Source: Thermoguttaceae bacterium
GTDB taxonomy: Bacteria > Planctomycetota > Planctomycetia > Pirellulales > Thermoguttaceae
DNA: 64,000 nt
Assembly (NCBI GenBank): GCA_017434455.1
Contig: JAFRFG010000016.1
Span: 1 to 64,000 of the forward strand
Direction: 5' to 3'
Translations under genes and position numbers: made by a program
Notes under the pieces: model-generated
What the model saw: only the letters and a program-made list of their open reading frames with translations
Database searches by the model: none
What the model was told of the DNA's origin: nothing
Part shown: piece by piece, positions 1 through 9,633 of the stretch
How positions within the stretch are numbered: the first letter of the stretch is position 1
Layout of the letters: each line of letters starts with the position of its first letter

Positions 1-59
1 CAATGGTAGAGCCACAGCCTTCCAAGCTGAAAACGAGGGTTCGATTCCCTTCACCCGCT
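1..59 (+). tRNA. tRNA-Gly(TCC), 5' end cut by window edge
   Basis: The window opens inside the D arm. An anticodon stem-loop with TCC, a T arm containing GGTTCGATTCC and a 3' acceptor strand CACCCGC followed by T can be read. The 5' acceptor strand lies before base 1. It is the first of three tRNAs bracketing tuf and secE, as in many bacteria. Confidence 0.88.
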
Positions 60-261
60 TTGAGGGGTTCACAGACCCAAGTGTACGAACAATTTCACCG
101 CAGGCGTGGTGAGAGTACATCCCCCGATGTTGAGGGATGTGCGTGCCGCTGGTAAGGATATGGGGTAATGGTCCCACTGGCGGTTTTACTTGCGAAGAGA
201 TTCCTTTAGGCGCTGATCCCAAAAAGCCCAAAGGGTTCTTCCCGCGACAGACAGAAGACTT
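60..261 (+). other. Hairpin-rich spacer between tRNA-Gly and tRNA-Thr
   Basis: No open reading frame is convincing here and no second tRNA can be folded. At least two hairpins are visible: an imperfect stem at 96-111 (CACCGC with GTGGTG) and a perfect 7-bp stem at 117-123 with 134-140 (ACATCCC/GGGATGT). A short GGG/CCC stem may lie near 65-78. It may be a tRNA processing spacer or a small structured RNA; the sequence does not decide. Confidence 0.3.
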
Positions 262-334
<73 letters not shown>

Positions 335-342
335 TTCTTTTT

Positions 343-371
343 TTATGGTGAGCGGTTCCGCAAGATATAAT
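343..371 (+). promoter_or_regulatory. Candidate promoter upstream of tuf
   Basis: A perfect TATAAT lies at 366-371, about 50 bp before the tuf start. The -35 region (TTATGG at 343-348, 17-bp spacer) is poor, so the site rests mainly on the -10 box. tuf could also be read through from the upstream tRNAs. Confidence 0.4.
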
Positions 372-422
372 CGAAAGTTTCATCATTCCCCGTCACCCAA
401 ACTACGTTAGGGAGAATTTCAG

Positions 423-1616
<1,194 letters not shown>

Positions 1617-1639
1617 GCACACCCCCCGCTATACATCGC

Positions 1640-1667
1640 AAAGGCACGTCCTCGAGGATGTGCCTTT
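1640..1667 (+). terminator. Stem-loop after tuf, without a T-tract
   Basis: AAAGGCAC at 1640-1647 pairs with GTGCCTTT at 1660-1667, extended inward by four more pairs including one wobble. No run of T follows, and tRNA-Trp begins seven bases later. An RNA processing signal or weak attenuator between tuf and the tRNA is more likely than a strong terminator. Confidence 0.5.
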
Positions 1668-1673
1668 GTGAGT

Positions 1674-1744
1674 AGGGGAGTAGTTTAGTGGTAGAACTGC
1701 GGTCTCCAAAACCGCTGGTGGGGGTTCGATTCCCTCCTCCCCTG
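1674..1744 (+). tRNA. tRNA-Trp(CCA)
   Basis: The cloverleaf has acceptor strands AGGGGAG and CTCCCCT, anticodon CCA in the loop CTCCAAA, a T arm with GGTTCGATTCC and discriminator G. The position between tuf and secE is the one usually seen in bacteria. Confidence 0.97.
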
Positions 1745-1747
1745 TGA

Positions 1748-1774
1748 AGCCGGGCGTACTGTCCGGCTTTTTTT
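1748..1774 (+). terminator. Rho-independent terminator after tRNA-Trp
   Basis: AGCCGG at 1748-1753 pairs with CCGGCT at 1763-1768 and is followed directly by a run of T to 1774. It lies just before secE, so secE must have its own promoter or depend on read-through. Confidence 0.75.
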
Positions 1775-1809
1775 AAGAACGGTTCATCTCACTACGCGGA
1801 GCGTTGAAA

Positions 1810-2226
1810 ATGATCGCCGCTTTCATCAAAGACCTGTTCAAAGTCGCGCCCTATAAGCCTACCCTCGGCAAGACCGCTCGCCGCGCTACCATGCTCGGGA
1901 TGCTCGTTCTTCTTTTGGCGGGTGTCTACGTCGCTTACCGCGGCAACCTCTTCGGTGCCCCGAGCGTCAACGGCCCGGTCTGCTTCGTCCTGGCTTTGCT
2001 CAGCGCCTGGTTCTCGTACCGACTGGTTCAGTTCCCGCCGTTTGCCGAGTTCCTCGTCTCGGTCGAGGCCGAGATGCGCAAGGTCTACTGGCCCTCCGCC
2101 AAAGAGGTGAAGTCGACGTCGAAAGTCGTCTTGATTTTCATGTTCCTGTTCGTCGCGCTGATTTTCGTTTACGATACGATCTTCAACCTTCTGATCACGG
2201 CACTGAACAAGGTGATGGGCGCCTAA
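1810..2226 (+). CDS. secE: Preprotein translocase subunit SecE
   Basis: This is a small inner-membrane subunit of the SecYEG channel (138 residues). Two early hydrophobic segments (about residues 28-42 and 53-67) precede the conserved SecE block: the amphipathic AEMRKVYWPSAKEVKS (about residues 93-108), then a last membrane span VLIFMFLFVALIFVYD. The extra N-terminal spans resemble the three-span SecE of some phyla. I chose the ATG at 1810, preceded by GGAG at 1798-1801, over an in-frame TTG two codons earlier. Its place between tRNA-Trp and nusG is classical. Confidence 0.95.
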   Translation: MIAAFIKDLFKVAPYKPTLGKTARRATMLGMLVLLLAGVYVAYRGNLFGAPSVNGPVCFVLALLSAWFSYRLVQFPPFAEFLVSVEAEMRKVYWPSAKEVKSTSKVVLIFMFLFVALIFVYDTIFNLLITALNKVMGA

Positions 2227-2497
2227 AGCGCCGTTTTCACTAAATCATCTCCCGCGGGTATCCGCGCTTCGGACGCTTGATTTTAGGGAGTGCGGGCCTT
2301 CCCTTTTCGTTCTTTGAAAAAAAGGCCGTAATTTAGGGAAATTTCCTCGAGGCGGTGTATTCACATACATCGCCTCGTGTGTTAAAATGAGCGCCAATAT
2401 TTTCTCCTTGGGTGGTTGGCCTTTAGTAATTGCTAAGACCGCCAACCGCCCGTGGTGACACGGAAAACTCTCTCGACACGCAAGAGCGATAATCACG
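2227..2497 (+). promoter_or_regulatory. Structured leader between secE and nusG
   Basis: The 271-bp gap holds no gene. Two strong stem-loops are present: 2348-2354 with 2371-2377 (CGAGGCG/CGCCTCG, extended inward by GTGTAT/ATACAT with one wobble), and 2410-2420 with 2441-2451 (GGGTGGTTGGC with GCCAACCGCCC, one wobble). Neither has a clear T-tract. They could be a 5' leader controlling nusG or the downstream ribosomal protein genes. Confidence 0.4.
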
Positions 2498-3409
2498 ATG
2501 GACCGAATGTCTGAAAACGATCTTCCTGCCAGCGATATCAATACGGAAGCCCAGAGCGTGGACGCCGCGGCCGAAGGTATTGCCGCTGACAGTGTCGCTG
2601 ATAGTTCCGCCGCCGAAACCGTCAAGGCCGCCGCCGAAACGGCCCAGCCCGCTGCCGAGGCGCCCGCTGCCGAGGCGCCCGCCGCCGAAACGACCCAGCC
2701 CGCCGCCGAAACAGCCGAGCCCGCCGCCGTCGCGGACGAGGACGAAGAGCAGCCCGAGCCGGAGGAGAAGAAAAAGCCCGCCAGGAAGCCGAGGAAGACC
2801 ACGCGTCGCGCTTCGAAGAAGACCGCCAAAGAAAAGCCGGCGGAAGAAGAGCGCGTTCGCTATCAGGCCCCCCTTGGCTGGTATATCCTCAAGGTTCAAG
2901 TCAACCGCGAGAAGCGCACCAAAGAAGAGCTTGAACGCCGTATCGCGATGGCGAATCTTGGGAATTTAATCCAAGAGGTATTCCTTCCGACGCAAAAATA
3001 CACCGTCAAGCGCGGTAATAAAGTTCGTCAGGAAGACCGCCTCCTTTACCCCGGCTACGTCCTGGTCCGTATGCAGGTCACCCCCGATTCCTGGTTCCTC
3101 ATTCGTGAGACCAGCGGCGTGGGTGATTTCATCGGCGCCGACAGCATGCCGACGGCATTGACCGACATTGAGGTCGAGCGGATGCGCCAAGAGGCCGACC
3201 CGACGACCGGTGAGGGAGGGATTAGCAAATCGCAGATTCCGTATAACATTGGTGACAAGGTTCGTGTCATCAACGGAACGTTTAATTCAATGGAGGGGGA
3301 GGTGACAAAGATCGATCTGGCGACCGGTCGCGTCACCGTTACGATTGAGATATTCCACAAGCCGACTCCGATCGACTTCGAGATTTGGGATATCGAATCC
3401 ATTAGCTGA
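2498..3409 (+). CDS. nusG: Transcription termination/antitermination factor NusG with long N-terminal tail
   Basis: NusG binds RNA polymerase and links it to Rho or the ribosome. The core begins at about residue 127 (GWYILKVQVNREKRTKEELE) and continues through the NGN domain (LYPGYVLVRM) to a C-terminal KOW domain (KVRVINGTFNSMEGEVTKID). The first 125 or so residues are an addition to the family: an Ala/Glu/Pro-rich repeat stretch (residues 38-77), an acidic run (80-90), then a Lys/Arg-rich run (91-113). At 303 residues it is well above the usual 180-200. The start could also be the ATG at 2507. It leads the rplKAJL genes. Confidence 0.96.
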   Translation: MDRMSENDLPASDINTEAQSVDAAAEGIAADSVADSSAAETVKAAAETAQPAAEAPAAEAPAAETTQPAAETAEPAAVADEDEEQPEPEEKKKPARKPRKTTRRASKKTAKEKPAEEERVRYQAPLGWYILKVQVNREKRTKEELERRIAMANLGNLIQEVFLPTQKYTVKRGNKVRQEDRLLYPGYVLVRMQVTPDSWFLIRETSGVGDFIGADSMPTALTDIEVERMRQEADPTTGEGGISKSQIPYNIGDKVRVINGTFNSMEGEVTKIDLATGRVTVTIEIFHKPTPIDFEIWDIESIS

Positions 3410-3476
3410 TGTTCCCAGCGTCAGCATCATCCTTAGTTAGCCCGCGTGGGCTAAAGACAATTGATAGGAAGGCATT

Positions 3477-3902
3477 ATGGCAAAGCAGCTAACTGCAACC
3501 GTCAAGTTTCACGCGACCGGTGGCAAGGCGACCGCAGCACCCCCTGTCGGTACCGCTCTTGGTAAGTACGGTCTGAATCTTGGCCAGTTCGTCCAGCAGT
3601 TCAACGAACGGACGAAAGAAAGCATGGGGATGCGTATCCCCGTTGTCGTGAAGGTTTACAATGACCGATCCTTTGAGCTGGAGACCAAAAGTCCCCATTC
3701 CGTCGACCTTCTCAAGCAGGCCGCCGGCATCACCCAGGGTTCGTCTCATGTTCCGAAGGAAAAGGTCGGTTCGGTGACCGTCAAGCAGCTCAAAGAGATC
3801 GCGGCGGTTAAGCAAAAGGACCTGAACGCTCGTGACGTTGATCACGCCGCGAACATTCTGGCCGGAACCGCCCGCAGTATGGGGCTCGACGTTGTCGACT
3901 AG
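3477..3902 (+). CDS. rplK: 50S ribosomal protein L11
   Basis: L11 forms the GTPase-associated centre on 23S rRNA with L10 and L7/L12. The 141 residues show the N-terminal domain with the Pro-rich stretch APPVGTALGKYGLNL (PPVGPALG-like) and the C-terminal RNA-binding domain ending AGTARSMGLDVVD. The ATG is preceded by AGGAAGGC. Length and position after nusG are standard. Confidence 0.98.
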   Translation: MAKQLTATVKFHATGGKATAAPPVGTALGKYGLNLGQFVQQFNERTKESMGMRIPVVVKVYNDRSFELETKSPHSVDLLKQAAGITQGSSHVPKEKVGSVTVKQLKEIAAVKQKDLNARDVDHAANILAGTARSMGLDVVD

Positions 3903-4030
3903 TCGAACAAACGTTCGCCTCTCTTTGGAAACTCCCGCCAGCCCCGGGTTCCTCGCCTCAAGAAAAATGGCAAGGCAAGCCAGCCCGGGTCTTTGGAACA
4001 GAACCTTAGGAAAGAGATAGAGTTAGCTGT

Positions 4031-4711
4031 ATGGCCAAAACAAAGAAAATGAAGCAAATGAAGGAGCTGGTTCCCGCAGCCAAGACTCCTCTCCCGCTCG
4101 ATGAGGCGGTCAATATTCTCAAGCAGTTCAATACCCGCAAATTCGATCAGACCGTCGAGATATCGATGCGTTTGGGTGTTGACCCCAAGCAGGCCGATCA
4201 GATCGTCCGCGGCTCGGTGGTTCTCCCCAACGGTATCGGCAAGAGTTTGCGCGTCTTGGTCTTCGCCAAGGGCGAAAAGGCCGCCGAGGCGACCGAAGCC
4301 GGCGCCGACTTCGTCGGTGATGCCGATCTGGCCGAGAAGATCAAGGGTGGATGGCTCGACTTTGACGTCTGCATCGCTTCCCCCGATATGATGGGCGTTG
4401 TCGGTCCTCTGGGCCGTACGCTTGGTCCCCGCGGTTTGATGCCGAGCCCCCGTGCCGGTACCGTCACCCCCGATATCGCCAAGACCGTCAAAGAGTACAA
4501 GGCCGGTAAGGTCGAGTTCCGCAATGACAAGGGTGGTATCGTCCACGGTGTCGTCGGCAAACTCAGTTTTGACGCGCCGAAGCTGGCCGAGAACATTCAG
4601 GCGTTCATCCAGTATGTCAACGCTCTGAAACCGGCCTCCATCAAGGGTGTTTACGTGAAGTCGGTATCGATCTCCGCGACGATGACTCCGGGTCTTTACC
4701 TGCAGTTCTAG
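4031..4711 (+). CDS. rplA: 50S ribosomal protein L1
   Basis: L1 forms the mobile stalk at the E site. The 226-residue protein carries the family signature region [11 protein letters not shown], and the usual start (basic, then [22 protein letters not shown]). The spacer from rplK (3903-4030) holds a repeated AGCCCGGGT-type element that could serve autoregulation by L1 binding, but no target structure was proven. Confidence 0.98.
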   Translation: MAKTKKMKQMKELVPAAKTPLPLDEAVNILKQFNTRKFDQTVEISMRLGVDPKQADQIVRGSVVLPNGIGKSLRVLVFAKGEKAAEATEAGADFVGDADLAEKIKGGWLDFDVCIASPDMMGVVGPLGRTLGPRGLMPSPRAGTVTPDIAKTVKEYKAGKVEFRNDKGGIVHGVVGKLSFDAPKLAENIQAFIQYVNALKPASIKGVYVKSVSISATMTPGLYLQF

Positions 4712-4794
4712 GCCGTTGCCTTACCTGGCTGGGTACTACCCACAAAGCGTCATTTCAAGCAACATTCACCTCGTAAAAGCGGGAAACGATACAA

Positions 4795-5337
4795 ATGAGT
4801 AAGAAAATCAAGAATATCATCGCCAACGATCTGGCGAAGAAACTGGAAGGGGTCGAAAACGCCCTTCTGGTCAATGTCATCGGCCTTGAAGTCAACACGA
4901 GCAATCGTCTGCGCGGTGACCTGGCGGCCAAGGGTGTTCGTCTGATGGTCGTCAAGAACTCCCTCGCCAACCGTGCCTTCAAGGGAACGTCCCTGGATGG
5001 GCTGTTTGACAAAGCCACCGGGCCCTGTGCCCTGGCTTTCGGCGATATGGACATCGTCAACCTGGCCAAAGAGATCGTCCGCGTCTCGAAGGACAAGGCC
5101 TACGCCAAGTTCGAGATTCGCGGCGGTATCCTCGACGGTGAGGTCTTTGGCGCCGCTCGCGCCGTTGAGATCAGCACCTGGCCGACCCGTGAGGAGCAGA
5201 TCGCTCTTCTCCTCGGTCAGATCATCGGTGTCGGCGGCAAACTTTCGGCCCAGATCACCAGCGTCGGTTCGAAGCTGGCCAGTCAGTTCAAAAAGATCGC
5301 CGAGCCGGAAGAGGCCGGCGAGGCCGCTGCCGAGTAA
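4795..5337 (+). CDS. rplJ: 50S ribosomal protein L10
   Basis: L10 anchors the L7/L12 dimers to the large subunit. The 180 residues show the conserved start (KKIKNIIANDLAKKLEG), the NTSNRLRGDL and VVKNSLANRAF blocks, and a C-terminal helix that would bind L7/L12. It is slightly longer than the E. coli protein. The start ATG follows GCGGGAAACGATACAA. Confidence 0.97.
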   Translation: MSKKIKNIIANDLAKKLEGVENALLVNVIGLEVNTSNRLRGDLAAKGVRLMVVKNSLANRAFKGTSLDGLFDKATGPCALAFGDMDIVNLAKEIVRVSKDKAYAKFEIRGGILDGEVFGAARAVEISTWPTREEQIALLLGQIIGVGGKLSAQITSVGSKLASQFKKIAEPEEAGEAAAE

Positions 5338-5502
5338 AGTTTTCTTTGCCCGAAAGCGCCGCGACAATAACTTCAAGTACAAAACTTCAAGCCAATAGTT
5401 TCAACAAGCGGTATCGCGCGCCATTTACCACACAGGCCATCGTGGACCCAAGGGTTGTGGGAGTGATCGGTGCCGCAAACAGATCAGGAAAGGATCATTA
5501 CG

Positions 5503-5910
5503 ATGTCCGAAGAAGTCCGTGAATTCGCTGCTGAGATCAAAGAGCTGGGCGACAAGATCATGGGGATGACGCTCAAAGAGGCCAAAGAGCTGAGCGACTA
5601 CCTCAAGGAAGTCCATGGTATCGAACCCGCCGCCGGTGGTGCCGTCATGATGGCCGCCCCGGCCGCCGGTGCCGGCGAAGCCGCCGCCGCCGAAGAGAAG
5701 ACCGAGTTCGATGTCGTTCTCGAGGAGTTCGGCGCCAACAAGGTCGCCGTCATCAAGGTCGTCCGTACCGCCACCGGCGCGTCGCTGGGCGATGCCAAGT
5801 CGATGGTCGAAGCCGCCCCGAAGGCGATCAAGCAGGGTGTCTCCAAGGAGGAGGCCGAGAAGCTCAAGAAAGAACTCGAGGAAGCCGGCGCAAAGGCCTC
5901 CATCAAGTAA
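5503..5910 (+). CDS. rplL: 50S ribosomal protein L7/L12
   Basis: This is the multicopy stalk protein that recruits translation factors. The 135 residues begin with a dimerisation helix ([17 protein letters not shown]), then an Ala/Gly hinge, then the conserved C-terminal domain ([20 protein letters not shown], ending EAGAKASIK). I chose the ATG at 5503 with AGGAAAGG in front, not an in-frame GTG 33 bases earlier. A strong terminator follows; rpoB is not downstream. Confidence 0.98.
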   Translation: MSEEVREFAAEIKELGDKIMGMTLKEAKELSDYLKEVHGIEPAAGGAVMMAAPAAGAGEAAAAEEKTEFDVVLEEFGANKVAVIKVVRTATGASLGDAKSMVEAAPKAIKQGVSKEEAEKLKKELEEAGAKASIK

Positions 5911-5940
5911 CTTGTCTTGAGACAAGGCAAACGAAAAAAA

Positions 5941-5969
5941 GGATGCCTGTTTTTGGCATCCTTTTTTTT
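5941..5969 (+). terminator. Rho-independent terminator after rplL
   Basis: GGATGCC at 5941-5947 pairs with GGCATCC at 5955-5961, preceded by an A-run and followed by eight T. It ends the ribosomal protein operon before the place where rpoB normally starts. Confidence 0.92.
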
Positions 5970-6020
5970 CGCAAGACGTTAGGAAGAACGCTCAAGGCGC
6001 GGCCGAAGAGTTTCCGGGGA

Positions 6021-6048
6021 TTGAATAAATCACCCGAGGCGGTACAAT
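6021..6048 (+). promoter_or_regulatory. Candidate promoter for ilvN
   Basis: TTGAAT at 6021-6026 and TACAAT at 6043-6048 are separated by 16 bp. The site lies 75 bp before the ilvN start and just after the rplL terminator, as expected for a new transcription unit. Confidence 0.6.
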
Positions 6049-6122
6049 AAGGTTTCTGCCATTGAAGCGCGCGAAGCGTCTCCAAACAAAGCAGATGTAA
6101 CGCCGTTATTTCTTGGGGCATC

Positions 6123-6641
6123 ATGACCACAACAATGAAACATGTCATCACGGCGCTGGTGCAAAACGTTCCGGGGGTCCTATCCCATGTCTCCGGAATG
6201 CTTGCCGCCCGTGGTTACAATATCGACTCGCTGGCCGTCGGGGAGACCGACGACCCTCATTTTTCGCGCATGACCTTCGTTGTCGTCGGCAACGACCATA
6301 TCCTCGACCAGGTTCGCTCTCAGCTGCTGAAGCTCGTCACCGTGGTCTCGGTCGACGACTTAAGCGAAAGACCGCTTGTCGAGCGTGACTTGATGCTCAT
6401 CCGCATTGGAACGAGTAAACTTCCCCGTTCCAGCGCGTTGGAACTGGCGCATATCTTCCGTGCCAATGTGGTCGATGTCCATCCCGAATCGATGATGATC
6501 GAGGTCTCCGGAAAAGAATCGAAGATCGAGGCGTTCATCGACGTGATGCGTCCGTTCGGCATCATCGATATGGCTCGTTCCGGCCGAATCGCGCTGGCCC
6601 GCGCCGGCGACGGTTCCCAAACCGACGCGAAACAGTCGTAA
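6123..6641 (+). CDS. ilvN: Acetolactate synthase small (regulatory) subunit
   Basis: This is the regulatory subunit of acetohydroxyacid synthase, the first common step of valine, leucine and isoleucine synthesis. The 172 residues open with the ACT-domain signature (ITALVQNVPGVLSHVSGMLA, RGYNIDSLAVGETDD) and continue to the C-terminal domain (IDVMRPFGIIDMARSGRIAL). Length is normal for IlvH/IlvN. The catalytic subunit ilvB is not adjacent; ilvC is next downstream, 128 bp away. Confidence 0.95.
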   Translation: MTTTMKHVITALVQNVPGVLSHVSGMLAARGYNIDSLAVGETDDPHFSRMTFVVVGNDHILDQVRSQLLKLVTVVSVDDLSERPLVERDLMLIRIGTSKLPRSSALELAHIFRANVVDVHPESMMIEVSGKESKIEAFIDVMRPFGIIDMARSGRIALARAGDGSQTDAKQS

Positions 6642-6769
6642 GAGAAACGCCCCGCGCGGGAATCACAAAAGAGAATTAAAACTGCCAGAAGCTGTCAACC
6701 GGCCCGTGAGCGTTGCGAGCTAAAGCTTTGGAGTTTTTACAAAAACTTTAACCTTAAGGAGTTTTGGAA

Positions 6770-7774
6770 ATGGCTGCAACTATGTATTATGACAAAGACG
6801 CTGACCTTGCGAATCTCCAGGGAATGACCGTGGCGATTCTCGGTTACGGCTCCCAGGGACACGCTCACGCGCAGAACCTTCGTGACAGCGGCATCAACGT
6901 TGTGATCGCCGAGATGGAAGGAACCGACAACTACAAGATCGCCACGGAGCACGGCTTCAAGCCGATGTCCACCGAAGAAGCCGTCAAGGCCGGCGACGTC
7001 ATCGTCCTGACCCTCCCCGACGAGCTCCAGGGCCAGATCTTCCGTGACCAGATCCGTCCGAACCTCTCCAAGGGGAATATCCTCCTGGCGACCCACGGTT
7101 TCAACGTTCATTTCGGCCAGTTCGATATCCCCGAGGGCTGCTCGGCGATCATGATCGCCCCGAAGGGCCCGGGCCACCTCGTCCGTTCCGAATTCGTCAA
7201 GGGCGGCGGCGTTCCGTGCCTGATCGCCCTCGGCCCGGGGGCCGGCGATCGCGAGAAGGCGATCGGTCTGGCTTACGCCAAGGGGATCGGCGGCACCAAG
7301 GGCGGTGTCATCGAGACGACCTTCGCCGAAGAGACCGAGACCGACCTGTTTGGTGAGCAGGCCGTTCTTTGCGGCGGTCTTTCCGCTCTGATCCAGGCCG
7401 GCTTCGAAACGCTGGTTGAAGCCGGTTACCAGCCGGAAATGGCTTACTTCGAATGCATGCACGAAGTCAAGCTGATCGTCGACCTCTTCTATCAGGGTGG
7501 TCTGAACTACATGCGCTACAGCGTTTCGAACACCGCTGAATACGGCGACTACACCCGCGGCCCGCGCATCATCACCGAAGAGACTAAGAAAGAGATGAAG
7601 AAGATCCTCACCGAGATCCAGGACGGTACCTTCGCTCGCGAATGGCTCCTCGAGAACCAGGTCAAGGCCCCGCGCTTCAAGGCGCTGCGCCGTCAGCACC
7701 ATGACCATCTCCTCGAGCAGGTCGGCAAGCGTCTGCGCAAGATGATGAGCTGGATCGACGAGAAAGAATTCTAG
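6770..7774 (+). CDS. ilvC: Ketol-acid reductoisomerase
   Basis: IlvC catalyses the NADPH- and Mg-dependent isomeroreduction of acetolactate. The 334-residue class I enzyme has the Rossmann motif GYGSQGHAHAQNLRDSG, and the metal-binding helices (CMHEVKLIVDLFYQGGL; SNTAEYGDYTRGPRI). I chose the ATG at 6770, with AAGGAG at 6756-6761, over a TTG two codons earlier. A terminator follows at 7810. Confidence 0.98.
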   Translation: MAATMYYDKDADLANLQGMTVAILGYGSQGHAHAQNLRDSGINVVIAEMEGTDNYKIATEHGFKPMSTEEAVKAGDVIVLTLPDELQGQIFRDQIRPNLSKGNILLATHGFNVHFGQFDIPEGCSAIMIAPKGPGHLVRSEFVKGGGVPCLIALGPGAGDREKAIGLAYAKGIGGTKGGVIETTFAEETETDLFGEQAVLCGGLSALIQAGFETLVEAGYQPEMAYFECMHEVKLIVDLFYQGGLNYMRYSVSNTAEYGDYTRGPRIITEETKKEMKKILTEIQDGTFAREWLLENQVKAPRFKALRRQHHDHLLEQVGKRLRKMMSWIDEKEF

Positions 7775-7809
7775 GTTTCCGCGCCTCGAATAACCACTCT
7801 TTCGATGAG

Positions 7810-7852
7810 ATTCCTCGCGCCGCTTCTAAGGCGCGCGAGGAATCTTTTTTTT
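7810..7852 (+). terminator. Rho-independent terminator after ilvC
   Basis: ATTCCTCGCGC-type and GCGCGAGGAAT-type arms form a long GC-rich stem followed by a run of eight T at about 7845-7852. Confidence 0.9.
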
Positions 7853-7903
7853 AGCCGAACAAAAAAACCGCGTCCCCGTTTGATCTTAGGGTTTGGCTCC
7901 CCC

Positions 7904-8779
7904 ATGGAATATCCAACGCGCAATCATCCCTCGTCGTTCCACCAGCAGACGATTGTCTATCCGGTGATCAGCCGTCGTTCAAGGGGAATCTCGATCGGAA
8001 TCAACGTCAGCCCGACAAAACGGTGTACCTTCGGCTGCGTCTACTGCCAAATCCATGTCGATCGGACCAAAAACGCCAAGGAACTGGCGCTCCTCTCCCC
8101 AACGATTGACCTCGGTCAGCTTCGCCGCGAGCTTCTGGCCACGGTCGACAGCGCCGTAAGCGGCCGTCTCTTCGAGGAGAAGCGCTTCGGCGCTACGCGG
8201 TCGGATTATCGCCGCCTGAACGATTTTGCCTTCTCCGGCGACGGTGAGCCGACGCTGGCCCCTCAGTTCCCCGAGGTGGTCGATATCCTCCGCTCGATCC
8301 GAAGAGAATTGGCTCTGCCCCAGGTCAAGCTGATCCTGATTACGAACTCCACCACCCTGCGGGAGGAGCGGACGATCGCCGGCTGCGACGCGCTCACCGC
8401 CGAGAACGGCGAAATCTGGGCCAAACTCGACGGCGGGACCGAGGCCGACTACCGGGAGATGAATCGCTCGGAGGTTCCCTTTTCGACGATTCTGGAGAAT
8501 CTGCGCTTCGCCAGCCGCCGCTGGCCGGTCAAACTTCAGACGATGCTCCTTCGGCTCGGGGGCCGAGCGCCCGATAACCGGTGGATCGACTGCTACTGCG
8601 CCGCGGTGCGTGAGATTCTCGGTGCCGGAGGGACTTTCCGCTCCATCCAGCTGTACACCGTCGCCCGTCCTCCGGCACACGGCTGCTGTACGCCCCTGGA
8701 CGACGGCGAAATGGACGCCTACGCGGCAAAAATCGCCGAGGAAACATCCCTCCCGACCGAGGTTTTTTATTCGAAATAG
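7904..8779 (+). CDS. Radical SAM protein
   Basis: The 291-residue protein carries the radical SAM iron-sulfur motif CTFGCVYCQ (CX3CX2C, about residues 42-49), the glycine-rich motif FSGDGEPTLAP typical of the superfamily, and ILITNST as a later strand. No second cluster motif was recognised. The substrate is unknown; such stand-alone radical SAM proteins are often annotated only by domain. I chose ATG 7904 because a start at 7805 would place the first codons inside the ilvC terminator. Confidence 0.85.
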   Translation: MEYPTRNHPSSFHQQTIVYPVISRRSRGISIGINVSPTKRCTFGCVYCQIHVDRTKNAKELALLSPTIDLGQLRRELLATVDSAVSGRLFEEKRFGATRSDYRRLNDFAFSGDGEPTLAPQFPEVVDILRSIRRELALPQVKLILITNSTTLREERTIAGCDALTAENGEIWAKLDGGTEADYREMNRSEVPFSTILENLRFASRRWPVKLQTMLLRLGGRAPDNRWIDCYCAAVREILGAGGTFRSIQLYTVARPPAHGCCTPLDDGEMDAYAAKIAEETSLPTEVFYSK

Positions 8780-8820
8780 GGGGATTTCCCCGCCGAGCGA
8801 AAAATTTTCGCTTATCCCTG

Positions 8821-8849
8821 TGTTAAACGCCGGAACAATCCGTTATACT
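8821..8849 (+). promoter_or_regulatory. Candidate promoter for hpf
   Basis: TATACT at 8844-8849 has a weak TGTTAA at 8821-8826 with a 17-bp spacer. It lies about 120 bp before hpf. Confidence 0.35.
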
Positions 8850-8966
8850 TCCTCCGTGGGAGAGATTCTCCGGCAACAAACATCTCGCCGCGGCAACATA
8901 TCCTTATGGTGGGTTATCCCCCGGCGAGATAACGTCGAACGGTCCCCTAGAGCAAAGGAGGAAGCG

Positions 8967-9269
8967 ATGGAAATTAAGATCACGGTTCGGCACGGTTCCC
9001 TTTCGGAAGCGGCAAAAGAGAAGATCATCGGGAAGGTTGAGCGGCTGGCGAAGTTCATCCAGCGGGTGAGCAAGGCCGAGGTCGTCGTCGATCTGGAGAA
9101 AGCGGATACCCCGAAGATCGACCTGAAGGTGGTCACCGAGCTGAAGAAAGAGTTCAACGCCTCCTACTCCTCGAACGACATGTTCGGCGCCGTCGACCAG
9201 GTGATCGACAAGCTCCAGCAGCAGATGAAGAAATTCAACGACAAGATGACGGATCATCAGCAGCGCTAA
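8967..9269 (+). CDS. hpf: Ribosome hibernation promoting factor (short HPF/RaiA family)
   Basis: This 100-residue protein belongs to the family that binds the 30S decoding site and stores inactive ribosomes. Motifs include ITVRHGSLSEAAKEKI at the start and SSNDMFGAVDQVIDKLQQQM near the end. It has only the N-terminal domain; the C-terminal dimerisation domain of long HPF is absent. AGGAGG lies five bases before the ATG. In proteobacteria hpf is often next to ptsN; here it also precedes an EIIA gene. Confidence 0.93.
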   Translation: MEIKITVRHGSLSEAAKEKIIGKVERLAKFIQRVSKAEVVVDLEKADTPKIDLKVVTELKKEFNASYSSNDMFGAVDQVIDKLQQQMKKFNDKMTDHQQR

Positions 9270-9310
9270 CGCTCCGCCGACGGCCCCGCGGCCGGGAAGT
9301 GAATTTAGGC

Positions 9311-9349
9311 AAAGCGTCTTTCCCGGGAAACCGGGGAAGACGCTTTTTT
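9311..9349 (+). terminator. Rho-independent terminator after hpf
   Basis: AAAGCGTCTTTCCCGGG pairs with CCGGGGAAGACGCTTT around a short loop and is followed by T residues. It separates hpf from the PTS genes. Confidence 0.9.
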
Positions 9350-9633
9350 AGCTCTCCGGTGGCCGCGCCAAGGAAGATTTCTCTCGAAATTTGCCGAAAT
9401 AATCGTTTGAACTTACTAGGAAAATCGCTCATCTTCTGGTATGATAGATATCGGGAGTGGGGCTTTTGGCGAACAGGCCAAAATCGCCCGTCACAACGTT
9501 CTGTCGCCGCGGTGGGCGCGGCTCACCCCTTTTTGCGCTTTCGCTCCAAGGGGGGCCTCAAAAAGGTAGAAACAATCATCTTTAGACATACATAAACCGG
9601 TCCGTTCGGTATAGATCGGTTAAGGAGGTTATC
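9350..9633 (+). promoter_or_regulatory. Leader of the PTS genes with candidate extended -10 promoter
   Basis: The gap has no gene. An extended -10 (TGG followed by TATGAT, 9437-9445) is visible without a good -35. This would give a leader of about 180 nt before the EIIA start. No riboswitch was recognised. Confidence 0.35.

Noticed and set aside
2580..2720. GCCGCCGAAAC-type repeats in nusG as a non-coding repeat array
   Set aside because: They are in frame and encode the Ala/Glu/Pro tail; spacing is irregular and no CRISPR or mobile element features exist.
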